DNA of 64,000 bases from assembly GCF_902506425.1 (NCBI RefSeq), contig NZ_LR732469.1, forward strand, positions 2,155,285 to 2,219,284. The letters are read 5' to 3'. The position numbers were made by a program, and so were the translations under genes. Source of the DNA: Novosphingobium sp. 9U. Lineage in GTDB: Bacteria > Pseudomonadota > Alphaproteobacteria > Sphingomonadales > Sphingomonadaceae. Shown here in pieces: positions 9,689 to 18,192 of the stretch (positions within the stretch are counted from its first letter, which is position 1; every line of letters starts with the position of its first letter). Below the pieces are notes generated by a model, which saw nothing but the letters and a program-made list of their open reading frames with translations, searched no databases and had not been told where the DNA came from.

Positions 9689-11895
9689 CCGGCTCGGCAC
9701 GGCGGCCGCTGTTTGTCGCGACGATCCTGGCGGGAAGCTTCCTGCTCTTCCTGGTCCAGCCGATGGTGGCGCGCATGGCGCTGCCGCGGCTGGGCGGCGC
9801 GCCCAACGTGTGGAATAGCGCCATGGTGGTGTACCAGGCGCTGCTGCTGGCAGGGTACGGCTATGCGCACGGCCTTTCCAAGCTTCCGCAGCGGCGGCAG
9901 ATCGTGGTGCATCTCGCCTTCCTGGCTCTGGCGGCACTGACGCTGCCGATCGTGCTTGCGAACCTCGCGCCGCCGACGTCCGGATGGGAGGTCCTGTGGG
10001 TGCCCCTGCTGCTGCTTGCGACCGTGGGGCCGGTGTTCGTGGTCGTGTCCGCGCAGGCGCCGCTGATGCAGCGCTGGTACTCGGCAGACCCCGCTGCCGG
10101 CGAGCCCTGGGCGCTCTATGCCGCATCCAACATCGGCAGTTTCGCCGGCCTGCTCGCCTATCCGCTCGTAGCCGAGCCGCTGCTCAGCCTCCATCGCCAG
10201 AGCCTGGTCTGGAGCCTTCTCTACGGGTTGCTCTTCATCTTGGTGACACTAGCGGCCCGCTCTCGCTGGAATGCCGCGCCTACTGCCATTGCCAAGCGTG
10301 AGGAAGCGCCGGGTGAGCGCATCGGCGCGCGCCGAGTGCTGCTGTGGCTGGCGCTGTCGGCGGTGCCGTCAGGCCTTCTGCTGTCCACCTCGACTCACCT
10401 CACCACCGACATCTTCGCGATGCCGCTGCTGTGGGTGATTCCGCTCGGGCTCTACCTGCTGAGCTTCGTCTTTGCGTTCTCGGATCGGCGCGCGATCGCG
10501 CACGTCATCTCCATCCTGGCACCGGCGGCGGTGATCTTCGCGGGCAGCTTTGCGATGGTGTCGACATCGGCCGGGACGATGGCCGCGGCGCTGGCGGCGC
10601 TGCTGCTGCTGTTCGAGGTCTCGGTCGCCTTGCATGCGCGGCTCTATGATGCGCGGCCGGGCGCGTCGAAGCTGACCTTCTTCTACCTGGTCATGTCCGC
10701 AGGCGGAGCGCTGGGCGGCGCATTCACCGCGCTGGTGGCCCCAGTGGTGTTCGATTGGGCGTGGGAGCACCCGATCCTGATCATCGCCGCCGCCATGCTG
10801 CTGCCGCTTCCGGTGCAGCTGGACTGGCGGCGGATGAGCGGGCTCGACCGCGGCATGGCGTGGATCGCGGTGGTCGTCCTGCTGGTGATCGCCTCTGCGC
10901 TGGCGGCGCAGTTGTTGTCGCTGGTGAGCGATGATGAAGGCGAACTGGTGCAACTGTTCTTGCTGATCGGGCTGACCGGGCTGGGCCTCCTGCTGCTGCC
11001 GTGGCGCTGGGCGTTCATTCTGGTGCTCGCCATGGTGATGCTGGCGCAAGGCGGGATCACCACCTTCAAGGCCTCGCTCGCGGGACAACGGACCCGCAGC
11101 TACTTCGGCATCTACAACGTCTATGACAATCAGGTGGAGCACACCCGCCTGCTGGCGCACGGGACGACGCTGCACGGCAAGCAGTCGCTCGATCCGGCAC
11201 GCCGCCGCGAGGCGACGACCTACTATGGCGACACCTCGGGCGTAGGCCTTGCCCTCGAAGCCGCGCCGCGGCTGTTCGGTCCGCGCGCGCGCGTGGGGAT
11301 TGTCGGGCTGGGCAGCGGCACGCTGACCTGCCGGCACAAGCCCGGGCAGGCCTGGACGATCTTCGAAATCGATCCCGCCATCGTCCGCTATTCGCGCAAT
11401 GGCACCTTCACCTTCCTGCAGACTTGCGCACCGGATGCCCGGATCGTGCTGGGCGATGCCCGGCTGGAGCTGGAGAAAACCCCGGCGCGCAGCCTCGACG
11501 TGCTGGCGGTGGACGCCTTCTCGTCCGATGCGATCCCGCTGCACCTGCTGACCGACGAAGCCGTGGGCGTGTACGAGCGCGCACTGGCGCCCAATGGCCT
11601 GCTGCTGATCCACATCTCCAACCGCTTCATCGACCTGGAACCGGTGCTCTCGGCCATCGCCGCGAAACGCGGGCTGGTGGCGATGATCCGGCGCGACAGT
11701 CCGAAGGGCGATCTGACCGTCGCCTCCAACTGGGTCGTGCTCGCACGCGATCCGGCTCGCTTGCGACAGTTGCGCGGCGATAGTCGCGGGCTGGAGTGGA
11801 ACGCGCTCGATCCGGCGCAAGGAGCGGCCTGGACCGATGACCACGCCTCCGTCCTGCCCTACATCCGTTGGGGCGCCATCATGGGGAAGCTATGA
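9685..11895 (+). CDS. integral membrane protein fused to spermidine-synthase-like domain
   Basis: A 736-residue protein. Residues 1-460 are a run of hydrophobic helices (first one FVATILAGSFLLFLVQPMVA), and residues ~500-736 resemble the class I methyltransferase/spermidine synthase fold, with GIVGLGSGTL near residue 538 as the nucleotide-like loop and EIDP as the acidic end of strand 2. Such fusions are widespread and usually annotated 'fused MFS/spermidine synthase'; activity is unproven. Its neighbours include agmatine deiminase, which feeds putrescine synthesis. It overlaps the genes on both sides by four bases. Confidence 0.85.
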   Translation: MTGSARRPLFVATILAGSFLLFLVQPMVARMALPRLGGAPNVWNSAMVVYQALLLAGYGYAHGLSKLPQRRQIVVHLAFLALAALTLPIVLANLAPPTSGWEVLWVPLLLLATVGPVFVVVSAQAPLMQRWYSADPAAGEPWALYAASNIGSFAGLLAYPLVAEPLLSLHRQSLVWSLLYGLLFILVTLAARSRWNAAPTAIAKREEAPGERIGARRVLLWLALSAVPSGLLLSTSTHLTTDIFAMPLLWVIPLGLYLLSFVFAFSDRRAIAHVISILAPAAVIFAGSFAMVSTSAGTMAAALAALLLLFEVSVALHARLYDARPGASKLTFFYLVMSAGGALGGAFTALVAPVVFDWAWEHPILIIAAAMLLPLPVQLDWRRMSGLDRGMAWIAVVVLLVIASALAAQLLSLVSDDEGELVQLFLLIGLTGLGLLLLPWRWAFILVLAMVMLAQGGITTFKASLAGQRTRSYFGIYNVYDNQVEHTRLLAHGTTLHGKQSLDPARRREATTYYGDTSGVGLALEAAPRLFGPRARVGIVGLGSGTLTCRHKPGQAWTIFEIDPAIVRYSRNGTFTFLQTCAPDARIVLGDARLELEKTPARSLDVLAVDAFSSDAIPLHLLTDEAVGVYERALAPNGLLLIHISNRFIDLEPVLSAIAAKRGLVAMIRRDSPKGDLTVASNWVVLARDPARLRQLRGDSRGLEWNALDPAQGAAWTDDHASVLPYIRWGAIMGKL

Positions 11896-12464
11896 CCGAT
11901 CACACTCAGCGCGGCGACGTGACCATCGCTGCTTTCAACGGCAAGACGCCGCAGATCCACTCCAGCGCCTTCATCGCTCCGGGCTGCCGCATCATCGGCA
12001 ATGTCGAGATCGGGCCCGACGCCAGCATCTGGTACAACTGCGTGATCCGCGCGGACGTGAACCGCATCGTGATCGGCGCACGCACCAACATCCAGGATGG
12101 CAGCGTCGTCCATTGCGACAGCCCCAAGCCGGGCCGCCCGGAAGGCTACCCGACGATCATCGGCGATGACGTGCTGATCGGCCACCTGGCGATGGTCCAC
12201 GGCTGCGTGCTGCAGGACCGCGCTTTCGTGGGTCTGGGGGCGATCGTCATGGATGGCTGCACAGTCGAGAGCGAGGGCATGCTGGCGGCCGGCGCCATGC
12301 TGTCACCCAACAAGACGATCGGCGCGCGCCAGCTGTGGATGGGGCGTCCGGCCAAGTATGCCCGCGATCTCGACGAGGCCGCGGTCGCCGGCCACCGCGC
12401 CGGGGTGGAAGGGTATGTCGTCAACGGCCGGCTCCACGCCGCGGCACTTGCGCAGGCAGGATGA
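11892..12464 (+). CDS. gamma-carbonic anhydrase family protein
   Basis: A 190-residue left-handed beta-helix protein of the gamma-carbonic anhydrase/PaaY group. Hexapeptide repeats run from about residue 25 to 135. Three histidines for metal binding are present: His74 (VVHCDS), His98 and His103 (IGHLAMVHGC). The C-terminal helix seals the trimer in relatives. The start at 11892 overlaps the previous stop as ATGA; a start 24 bases earlier is possible but lies inside the preceding gene. It may hydrate CO2 or be a catalytically weak relative. Confidence 0.9.
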   Translation: MTDHTQRGDVTIAAFNGKTPQIHSSAFIAPGCRIIGNVEIGPDASIWYNCVIRADVNRIVIGARTNIQDGSVVHCDSPKPGRPEGYPTIIGDDVLIGHLAMVHGCVLQDRAFVGLGAIVMDGCTVESEGMLAAGAMLSPNKTIGARQLWMGRPAKYARDLDEAAVAGHRAGVEGYVVNGRLHAAALAQAG

Positions 12465-13456
12465 CAGACGTGACTCCGTTCCAGATGCCGCCCGAGTGGC
12501 ACCCGCAGCAGTGGCTGTGGATCGGCTTCCCGCACGATCCGGTCGAGTGGCCGGGTTATCTCGATCGCGCGCAGGAGCAGATGGCCGCGTTCGCCAGCGC
12601 CGTCGCCGAAAGCGGGCAGGAAGTCCGGCTGCTGGTGCGGGACGAGGCGAATCGCGCGCGGGCCGCATCGCTGTGCTCGGCCAAGGTAAGGCTGGAAGTG
12701 CGTCGCTTCGGTGATGTCTGGCTGCGCGACACCGGTCCGCTGGTGGTCCATGGCGGCGGCGGAGCGCAGCGGGCGATGCGCTTCGGCTTTAATGGCTGGG
12801 GCGGCAAGTACTTGATGGACGGCGACCAGGAGATCGGCGCCGAGTTGGCCACGAGCGCCGGGCTGGAGATCGAGACGGCAGACTGGATCCTGGAAGGCGG
12901 CGCGATCGACGGCGACGGCACCGGCCTTGTCGTGACGACCGAGCAATGCCTGCTCAATGCCAACCGCAATCCGCATCTCTCTCAGGCGGAGCTGGAGCAG
13001 CGTCTGCACCGTGACCTCGGCTATGATCGCGTGCTCTGGCTGGGCGAGGGGCTGATCAACGACCATACCGACGGCCACGTCGACAATCTGGCCCGCTTCG
13101 TGGCGCCGAACACGCTGGCGCTGCCGCGAGCGACCGGCAGCGACGATCCCAACGCTGCGATCTACGCCGATGCGAGGGCGCGCGCACAAGCGGCAGGCGT
13201 GATCGTGCGTGAAATACCCTCGCCCGGGCGGGTCGAAAGCGATGGCCGCATCGAGCCGGCGAGCTACATGAACTTCGCCATCACCTCGAAGCTCGTCATC
13301 GTGCCGACCTACGGTACCGCACACGACGAAGAGGGCGTTGCCGCGGTGGCTGCGCTTTTCCCGGATCGCGAGACCGTCGGGGTTCTGGCAGACGCGGTTC
13401 TTGCCGGAGGAGGCTCTTTCCACTGCTCCAGCCAGCAGATGCCGCAGCGATCTTAA
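12461..13456 (+). CDS. aguA: agmatine deiminase
   Basis: Hydrolyses agmatine to N-carbamoylputrescine plus ammonia, a step in making putrescine from arginine. The 331-residue protein has the family marks WLRDTGPLVV (about residues 87-96), the INDHTDGHVDN segment with the catalytic His, and the catalytic cysteine Cys322 in GGGSFHCSSQQMP near the C-terminus. It overlaps the gamma-carbonic anhydrase gene by four bases. The usual partner, N-carbamoylputrescine amidohydrolase (AguB), is not in this window, though the upstream spermidine-synthase-like gene hints at a polyamine theme. Confidence 0.93.
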   Translation: MTDVTPFQMPPEWHPQQWLWIGFPHDPVEWPGYLDRAQEQMAAFASAVAESGQEVRLLVRDEANRARAASLCSAKVRLEVRRFGDVWLRDTGPLVVHGGGGAQRAMRFGFNGWGGKYLMDGDQEIGAELATSAGLEIETADWILEGGAIDGDGTGLVVTTEQCLLNANRNPHLSQAELEQRLHRDLGYDRVLWLGEGLINDHTDGHVDNLARFVAPNTLALPRATGSDDPNAAIYADARARAQAAGVIVREIPSPGRVESDGRIEPASYMNFAITSKLVIVPTYGTAHDEEGVAAVAALFPDRETVGVLADAVLAGGGSFHCSSQQMPQRS

Positions 13457-13480
13457 CGGTTCCACAAGGTTGCGCGTGCC

Positions 13481-13621
13481 ATGTCCCCTGGCATGGCCCG
13501 AGTCATCCTTCTTGCATCGCATGCGCGCCGCACCGCCTCCGAAACCGTGGTGCTGCGCACGCTGGTGGTCAGCGGCTGCGCCCTGGCGTTGATCCTTGCC
13601 AAGGTGCCGCTGTCGCTCTGA
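13481..13621 (+). CDS. possible 46-residue hydrophobic peptide
   Basis: A short frame (MSPGMARVILLASHARRTA... ending in ALALILAKVPLSL) with one hydrophobic C-terminal segment, 25 bases after aguA. It has high third-position GC like the neighbouring genes, but no obvious ribosome-binding site and no recognisable family. It could be a small membrane peptide or chance. Confidence 0.3.
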   Translation: MSPGMARVILLASHARRTASETVVLRTLVVSGCALALILAKVPLSL

Positions 13622-13765
13622 AGCATGATGCAGTGCGGCTCGTCGCATATGCTGCACCGCACATGCAGCTGCTGCGCTGCAGCAAAACTATGATGCGAAC
13701 TGCATATTAAACCGAAAGGTGCCGCTCTCACTTTACGCGCTCTCGCACGTTAAAGGAGAACGACC

Positions 13766-13993
13766 ATGCCCCAGACCGACCCTCACGAGAAACAGCGCAT
13801 GCGCGAGACCCTGGCCGGCCGCATGCTGTTGCTGGCATTCGGCTTCGCGGTCCTGACCTTCCTGGTCGCCATAGATCGGGCAGACTGGTTTGCGATCCGG
13901 CCTGCGACCGGCACGTCCATCGCCATGTCGAACGCGGCCGCGCCCGCAAGCGCCGCCGCCATGGCCAACGGCGAGGCCGCTGCCCCCCGATGA
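13766..13993 (+). CDS. small single-pass membrane protein coupled to bestrophin
   Basis: A 75-residue protein with one transmembrane helix (residues ~20-37, MLLLAFGFAVLTFLVAI) and an Ala-rich tail. A strong ribosome-binding site (AAAGGAGAA) stands eight bases before the ATG, which supports it as a real gene, and its stop overlaps the bestrophin start by four bases. No known family recognised. The coupling suggests it is made together with the channel and may be an accessory subunit; that is inference. Confidence 0.65.
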   Translation: MPQTDPHEKQRMRETLAGRMLLLAFGFAVLTFLVAIDRADWFAIRPATGTSIAMSNAAAPASAAAMANGEAAAPR

Positions 13994-14877
13994 TCGTCAA
14001 TGCCGCCCCCAGCGCCCACCAGATCGTCCGGGAGGTCTGGAAGCCCCTGGCCGTCCTGTTCGTCTGGGACGTGATCGTCACTATCACCTACTACTTCCTG
14101 CCGTTCCACGCGCCCGAACTGCCGCTGACCATCTTCGGGTCGGCACTGGCGTTGTTCCTGGGGTTCCGCAGCAATTCGGCGTACCAGCGCTGGTGGGAGG
14201 GTCGGGGCCTGTGGGGCCTGATGATCAACGCCAGCCGCAACCTGGCTCGGGCCACGCGCAACTTCATGCCCGACCCGGAAGCCGCGGACATGAAGCGCCG
14301 CATCGTCATGCGCCAGATCGCCTACGTGAACGCCCTGCGTTGCCAGTTGCGGCGTCAGAAACCGGACGAGGAGGTGCTGCGGCTCCTGCCGCGCGGGGAC
14401 GCGGACCTGGCCCTGGCGCGCACCAATGCCGCCAACGGCATCCTCGACGGCACCGGCCGCCGCATCGACGAGGCGCGGCGCAACGGCTGGATCGACACCA
14501 TCCAGCAGACGCAGATGGAAGCCGTCCTGGTCGACATCGCCAACGCTCAGGGCGGCATGGAGCGGCTGAAGAACACGCCGCTGCCCATCCAGTACCGCTT
14601 CCTGCCAACGCTGTTCACGCACCTGTTCTGCCTGCTGCTGCCGATCGGTCTGGTCGAGACGCTGCAGTTCGCGACACCGCTGGGTTCGACGATCGCTGGG
14701 CTGATGTTCCTGGCGGTGCTCGCCATTGGCGACGACCTCGTCGACCCGTTCGCCAACACCGTGCACGATCTGCCGCTCAATGCGATGTGCCGGACGATCG
14801 AGATCGACCTGCTGCAGGCCATCGGTCAGGATGCTCCTGAGCCGATCAAGCCGGACAAGGAAGGCGTGCTGTGGTGA
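13990..14877 (+). CDS. bestrophin family ion channel
   Basis: A 295-residue inner-membrane protein of the bestrophin/UPF0187 family, whose bacterial members form pentameric cation channels and eukaryotic ones chloride channels. Typical features: two N-terminal hydrophobic helices (residues ~18-58), the conserved LGFRSNSAYQRWWEGR segment (~55-70), and the C-terminal IGDDLVDPFANTVHDLPL segment with the acidic cluster (~246-265). Starts within the stop codon of the small membrane protein upstream. A 21-bp-arm palindromic element (14888-14984) lies between it and the convergent gene. Confidence 0.9.
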   Translation: MIVNAAPSAHQIVREVWKPLAVLFVWDVIVTITYYFLPFHAPELPLTIFGSALALFLGFRSNSAYQRWWEGRGLWGLMINASRNLARATRNFMPDPEAADMKRRIVMRQIAYVNALRCQLRRQKPDEEVLRLLPRGDADLALARTNAANGILDGTGRRIDEARRNGWIDTIQQTQMEAVLVDIANAQGGMERLKNTPLPIQYRFLPTLFTHLFCLLLPIGLVETLQFATPLGSTIAGLMFLAVLAIGDDLVDPFANTVHDLPLNAMCRTIEIDLLQAIGQDAPEPIKPDKEGVLW

Positions 14878-14887
14878 GAGGGTTGCT

Positions 14888-14984
14888 GGCGGTCTTCGAC
14901 AAGCTCAGCCCGGGCGGGGGGAGGTAATTTAGGAGGGGTTCGGCTTAATTAAGACCGCCTAGTCTGAGCTTGTCGAAGACCGCC
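14888..14984. repeat. palindromic repeat pair, family A, between convergent genes
   Basis: A perfect 21-base inverted repeat: arm 14888-14908 and its exact complement 14964-14984, with 55 bases between. The core CTTCGACAAGCTCAG is shared with the element at 50603-50706. It fills the gap between the 3' ends of the bestrophin and the spermidine-synthase-like genes and could end transcription from both sides. Confidence 0.85.
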
Positions 14985-14999
14985 CGCCGAGGTCGCGGC

Positions 15000-15671
15000 C
15001 TAGCGCTTCCCCGCAAACCAGATCACGTGCTTGGGCCCCTTGCCGTTGCTGCGCGAGCTGACCTTAACCTCTTCCACCACGAAGTCGCACTTCTCCAGCC
15101 GGCGCGTGAAAGTCGGATCGGGACCCGCCGACCAGATCGCCAGCACGCCATCCGCCGTCAGCGCGCGCTTGGCGGCACGCAGGCCTGGCGTCGAGTAGAG
15201 GATGTTGTTGTCCTCGCGGACCAATCCGTCCGGACCGTTGTCGACATCGAGCAGGATCGCGTCGTAGTCCGCATGGGCGCCGGCGATGAACGGCGCTACG
15301 TCCGACATCACCAGCGTCACTCGCGGATCCTCCAGGCAATCGCCGGTCAACTCCGCCATCGGTCCGCGCGCCCACTCGATGATTTCGGGTACCAGCTCGA
15401 CCACGGTGACGTGCGCGTCGGCCGGCAGCACCTTCAGCGCCGCGCGCAAGGTGAAGCCCATGCCGTAGCCGCCGATCAGGAAGCTCGGCTGCTTGGCATT
15501 GCGCACGCGGTCGGCCGCCATCGTCGCCAGCGCCTCTTCCGAGCCCCACTTGCGCGTGCTCATCAGTTCGTTGTGGCCCAGCACGATCATGTGATCGCGG
15601 TCGTGGCGGTAGAGCTTCAGCTCCTCGCCGCCCGGCACTTGCGCGGTGGCCAGATGTTCGCGCTGGATCAT
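15000..15671 (-). CDS. spermidine-synthase-like protein, soluble
   Basis: A 223-residue protein of the spermidine synthase-like methyltransferase fold. The nucleotide-binding loop IGGYGMGFTLRAAL (~residues 66-79), the acidic VVELVPEIIEWARG (~90-103) and the LLDVDNGPDGL segment (~138-148) fit the fold. It is too short for a full spermidine synthase and lacks the N-terminal beta-hairpin domain, so the substrate is unknown. The ATG at 15671 overlaps the stop of the preceding 133-residue ORF by four bases; a GTG three codons earlier is also possible. The likely transcript begins with thrS. Confidence 0.82.
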   Translation of the reverse strand: MIQREHLATAQVPGGEELKLYRHDRDHMIVLGHNELMSTRKWGSEEALATMAADRVRNAKQPSFLIGGYGMGFTLRAALKVLPADAHVTVVELVPEIIEWARGPMAELTGDCLEDPRVTLVMSDVAPFIAGAHADYDAILLDVDNGPDGLVREDNNILYSTPGLRAAKRALTADGVLAIWSAGPDPTFTRRLEKCDFVVEEVKVSSRSNGKGPKHVIWFAGKR

Positions 15672-16069
15672 GGGGCACACGTCTCAGAAGGCGATGTTAT
15701 CTCTTCAACAGCTCGGTTGTATGAGACAGCATACTTATACTGCGCTGACGCGCACTCCTGATCTGCTTTGGAAGGGGAAAAACTCCAAGGATCTACGCGC
15801 GTCATGAAGAAGCGCTGGATTGTTTTGGGAAGTCCATACATGCCATTACAGGTCCGTGATCCGGGATATACAGCGGCTACGGCTGGATCGACTGCGACCA
15901 AGTATATCAACGAGGTATGCCCCCGCGATACAGCCACCTTAGCGGCAGCCTTCGGTTCAGAAATCGTCCTTTCTTTGCCGCAGCCACTCACGGCCACCTG
16001 CGACGAGTGGCCTGTTGCCGTGCCGATGGCTGCAGCTGCAGCCATCGTAAGAAGCCAAGTTGGCGTCAC
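15668..16069 (-). CDS. hypothetical secreted protein, low-GC, between thrS and methyltransferase-fold gene
   Basis: A 133-residue frame of no recognised family. Its GTG start overlaps the thrS stop (GTGA) and its TGA overlaps the next ATG (ATGA), so it is seamlessly fitted between two co-directional genes. The N-terminus has a hydrophobic, Ala-rich stretch ([16 protein letters not shown]) resembling a signal peptide; four cysteines and an Ala/Tyr-rich C-terminus follow. Its codon use is clearly unlike the neighbours, with many A/T third positions. An ATG at 16045 is an alternative start. Either recently acquired DNA or a non-coding stretch that happens to be open. Confidence 0.5.
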   Translation of the reverse strand: MTPTWLLTMAAAAAIGTATGHSSQVAVSGCGKERTISEPKAAAKVAVSRGHTSLIYLVAVDPAVAAVYPGSRTCNGMYGLPKTIQRFFMTRVDPWSFSPSKADQECASAQYKYAVSYNRAVEEITSPSETCAP

Positions 16070-18057
16070 TTCAAATCCGGCGGCGTCGCCGCGTCCTTCA
16101 GCATCGCCAAGGCTTCGTCGACCGAGACGAACTTCTGCTGCTGCTCGCCCAGCGTTCGGATCGCGACGGTGCCTTCCTCGGCTTCGCGCTTACCGACCAC
16201 CAGCAGGTACGGGACCTTCTGGAGCGAGTGCTCGCGCACCTTGTAGTTGATCTTCTCGTTGCGCAGGTCGGTCTCGACCCGCACCCCGGCAGCCTTGAGC
16301 TTCTCGGCGACTTCGGCGGCATAGCCGTCGGCATCCGAGACGATCGTCGCCACCACCGCCTGCACCGGCGCGAGCCAGACCGGCAGCTTGCCGGCGAAAT
16401 GCTCGATCAGGATGCCGATGAAGCGCTCGTAAGAGCCGAAGATCGCGCGGTGGAGCATGACCGGGCGGTGCTTCTCGCCGTCCTCGCCGATGTAGTGGGC
16501 GTCGAGGCGGTCGGGCAGCACGCGGTCGGACTGGATCGTGCCGACCTGCCAGGTGCGGCCGATCGCGTCGGTCAGGTGCCATTCCAGCTTGGGCGCATAG
16601 AACGCGCCTTCGCCGGGCAGTTCCTCCCAGCCGTACTCGGGCGTGGCGAGACCGGCCTGGACCACCGCGTCGCGCAGCTCGGCCTCGGCCTGGTCCCACA
16701 TCTCCTCGGTGCCGAAGCGCTTGTCCGGGCGCAGCGCCAGCTTGATCGCGTAGGTGAAGCCGAAGTCCTTGTAGATCCGGTCGGCCAATGCGCAGAACGC
16801 CTGCACTTCGGCGACGATCTGGTCCTCGCGGCAGAAGATATGCGCGTCGTCCTGGGTGAACTGGCGCACGCGCATGAGACCATGCAGCGCACCGTGCGGC
16901 TCGTTGCGGTGGCAGCAGCCGTTCTCGTAGATGCGCAAGGGCAGGTCGCGGTACGACTTGATGCCTTGGCGGAAGATCAGCACGTGCGCCGGGCAGTTCA
17001 TCGGCTTCAAGGCCATCCAGTCCGCATCGTCCGAAACGATCGGGCCTTCATCCTCGACATTGGGGACCTCGTCGGGAATGACGAACATGTTCTCGCGGTA
17101 CTTGCCCCAGTGGCCGGACTGCTCCCACTGGCGCGCGTCCATCACCTGCGGGGTCTTCACCTCGCGATAGCCGGCCGCGTCGATGGCGCGGCGCATGTAG
17201 GCCTCCAGCTCGCGCCAGATGAGATACCCCTTGGGATGCCAGAACACGCTGCCGTGCGCCTCGGCCTGGAGGTGGAACAAGTCCATCTCGTTGCCCAGCT
17301 TGCGGTGGTCGCGCTTGGCGGCTTCCTCCAGCCGCGTGAGGTGCGCGTCGAGCTGCTTCTTGTTCAGCCAGCCGGTGCCGTAGATGCGGCTGAGCATCGC
17401 ATTCTTCTGGTCGCCGCGCCAGTACGCGCCCGAGACGCGCGTCAGCTTGAACGCGGCAGGGTCGAGCTTGCCGGTCGAGGGCAGGTGTGGCCCGCGGCAC
17501 ATGTCGAGCCAGTCGCCACCCGACCAGTAGACCGTCAGCTCCTCACCCTTAGGCAGCTCGGCGGCCCACTCCGCCTTGAAGCTCTCGCCCTGCTGCTGCC
17601 AGCGCGCGATCAGATCCTCGCGGCTCCAGACCTCGCGCTTGAGCGGCTTGTTGGCGGCGATGATCTCGCGCATCTTGGCTTCGACCGCGGGCAGGTCCTC
17701 TTCGGTGAAGGGGCGGTCTGCGGGTGCGAAGTCGTAGTAGAAACCATCGTCCGTAGACGGCCCGAACGTGATCTGCGTGCCCGGGAACAGCGCCTGCACC
17801 GCCTCGGCCAGGATGTGAGCGAAATCATGCCGGGCGAGTTCCAGCGCATCGGCCTCGTCGCGAGAGGTGACCAGCGCCAGCGAGGCATCGCCGGTGAACG
17901 GCCGCGAGAGGTCGACCAGCTCGCCATCCACCTTGGCCGCGATCGCCGCCTTGGCCAGCCCCGGCCCGATCGCCGCGGCGACATCTGCCGGAGTCGACCC
18001 CTGCGGCATCTCGCGCGAGGAACCGTCGGGCAGGCTGATCTTGAACATCTCGGACAT
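16066..18057 (-). CDS. thrS: threonyl-tRNA synthetase
   Basis: Charges tRNA-Thr with threonine. At 663 residues it has the full set: TGS domain (1-62, [14 protein letters not shown]...), second editing domain with [12 protein letters not shown] (~73) and the later C/H zinc-like segment, class II catalytic core (~245-535, including the motif 2 region [20 protein letters not shown] and Cys/His zinc site), and the anticodon-binding domain (~540-640). The start at 18057 (MSEMFKISL) is chosen over an upstream in-frame ATG at 18093 because homologues begin just before the TGS domain. Confidence 0.96.
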   Translation of the reverse strand: MSEMFKISLPDGSSREMPQGSTPADVAAAIGPGLAKAAIAAKVDGELVDLSRPFTGDASLALVTSRDEADALELARHDFAHILAEAVQALFPGTQITFGPSTDDGFYYDFAPADRPFTEEDLPAVEAKMREIIAANKPLKREVWSREDLIARWQQQGESFKAEWAAELPKGEELTVYWSGGDWLDMCRGPHLPSTGKLDPAAFKLTRVSGAYWRGDQKNAMLSRIYGTGWLNKKQLDAHLTRLEEAAKRDHRKLGNEMDLFHLQAEAHGSVFWHPKGYLIWRELEAYMRRAIDAAGYREVKTPQVMDARQWEQSGHWGKYRENMFVIPDEVPNVEDEGPIVSDDADWMALKPMNCPAHVLIFRQGIKSYRDLPLRIYENGCCHRNEPHGALHGLMRVRQFTQDDAHIFCREDQIVAEVQAFCALADRIYKDFGFTYAIKLALRPDKRFGTEEMWDQAEAELRDAVVQAGLATPEYGWEELPGEGAFYAPKLEWHLTDAIGRTWQVGTIQSDRVLPDRLDAHYIGEDGEKHRPVMLHRAIFGSYERFIGILIEHFAGKLPVWLAPVQAVVATIVSDADGYAAEVAEKLKAAGVRVETDLRNEKINYKVREHSLQKVPYLLVVGKREAEEGTVAIRTLGEQQQKFVSVDEALAMLKDAATPPDLK

Positions 18058-18192
18058 GGGTGGATCGTCTCTCTCGATACTGCCGCGCGCCATGGCACAC
18101 GGGCGCGCTAAGCGGAAGGTCCGGCGCCAGTCTGAGGGGAGAGTTCGTGAGGTGACGCCAACCGCCCGAACCCGGGCGGCGGCAGCGACCGT

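Noticed and set aside
16060..18111. Very long plus-strand open frame opposite thrS
   Set aside because: It mirrors the thrS gene and shows no motif; thrS is certain.
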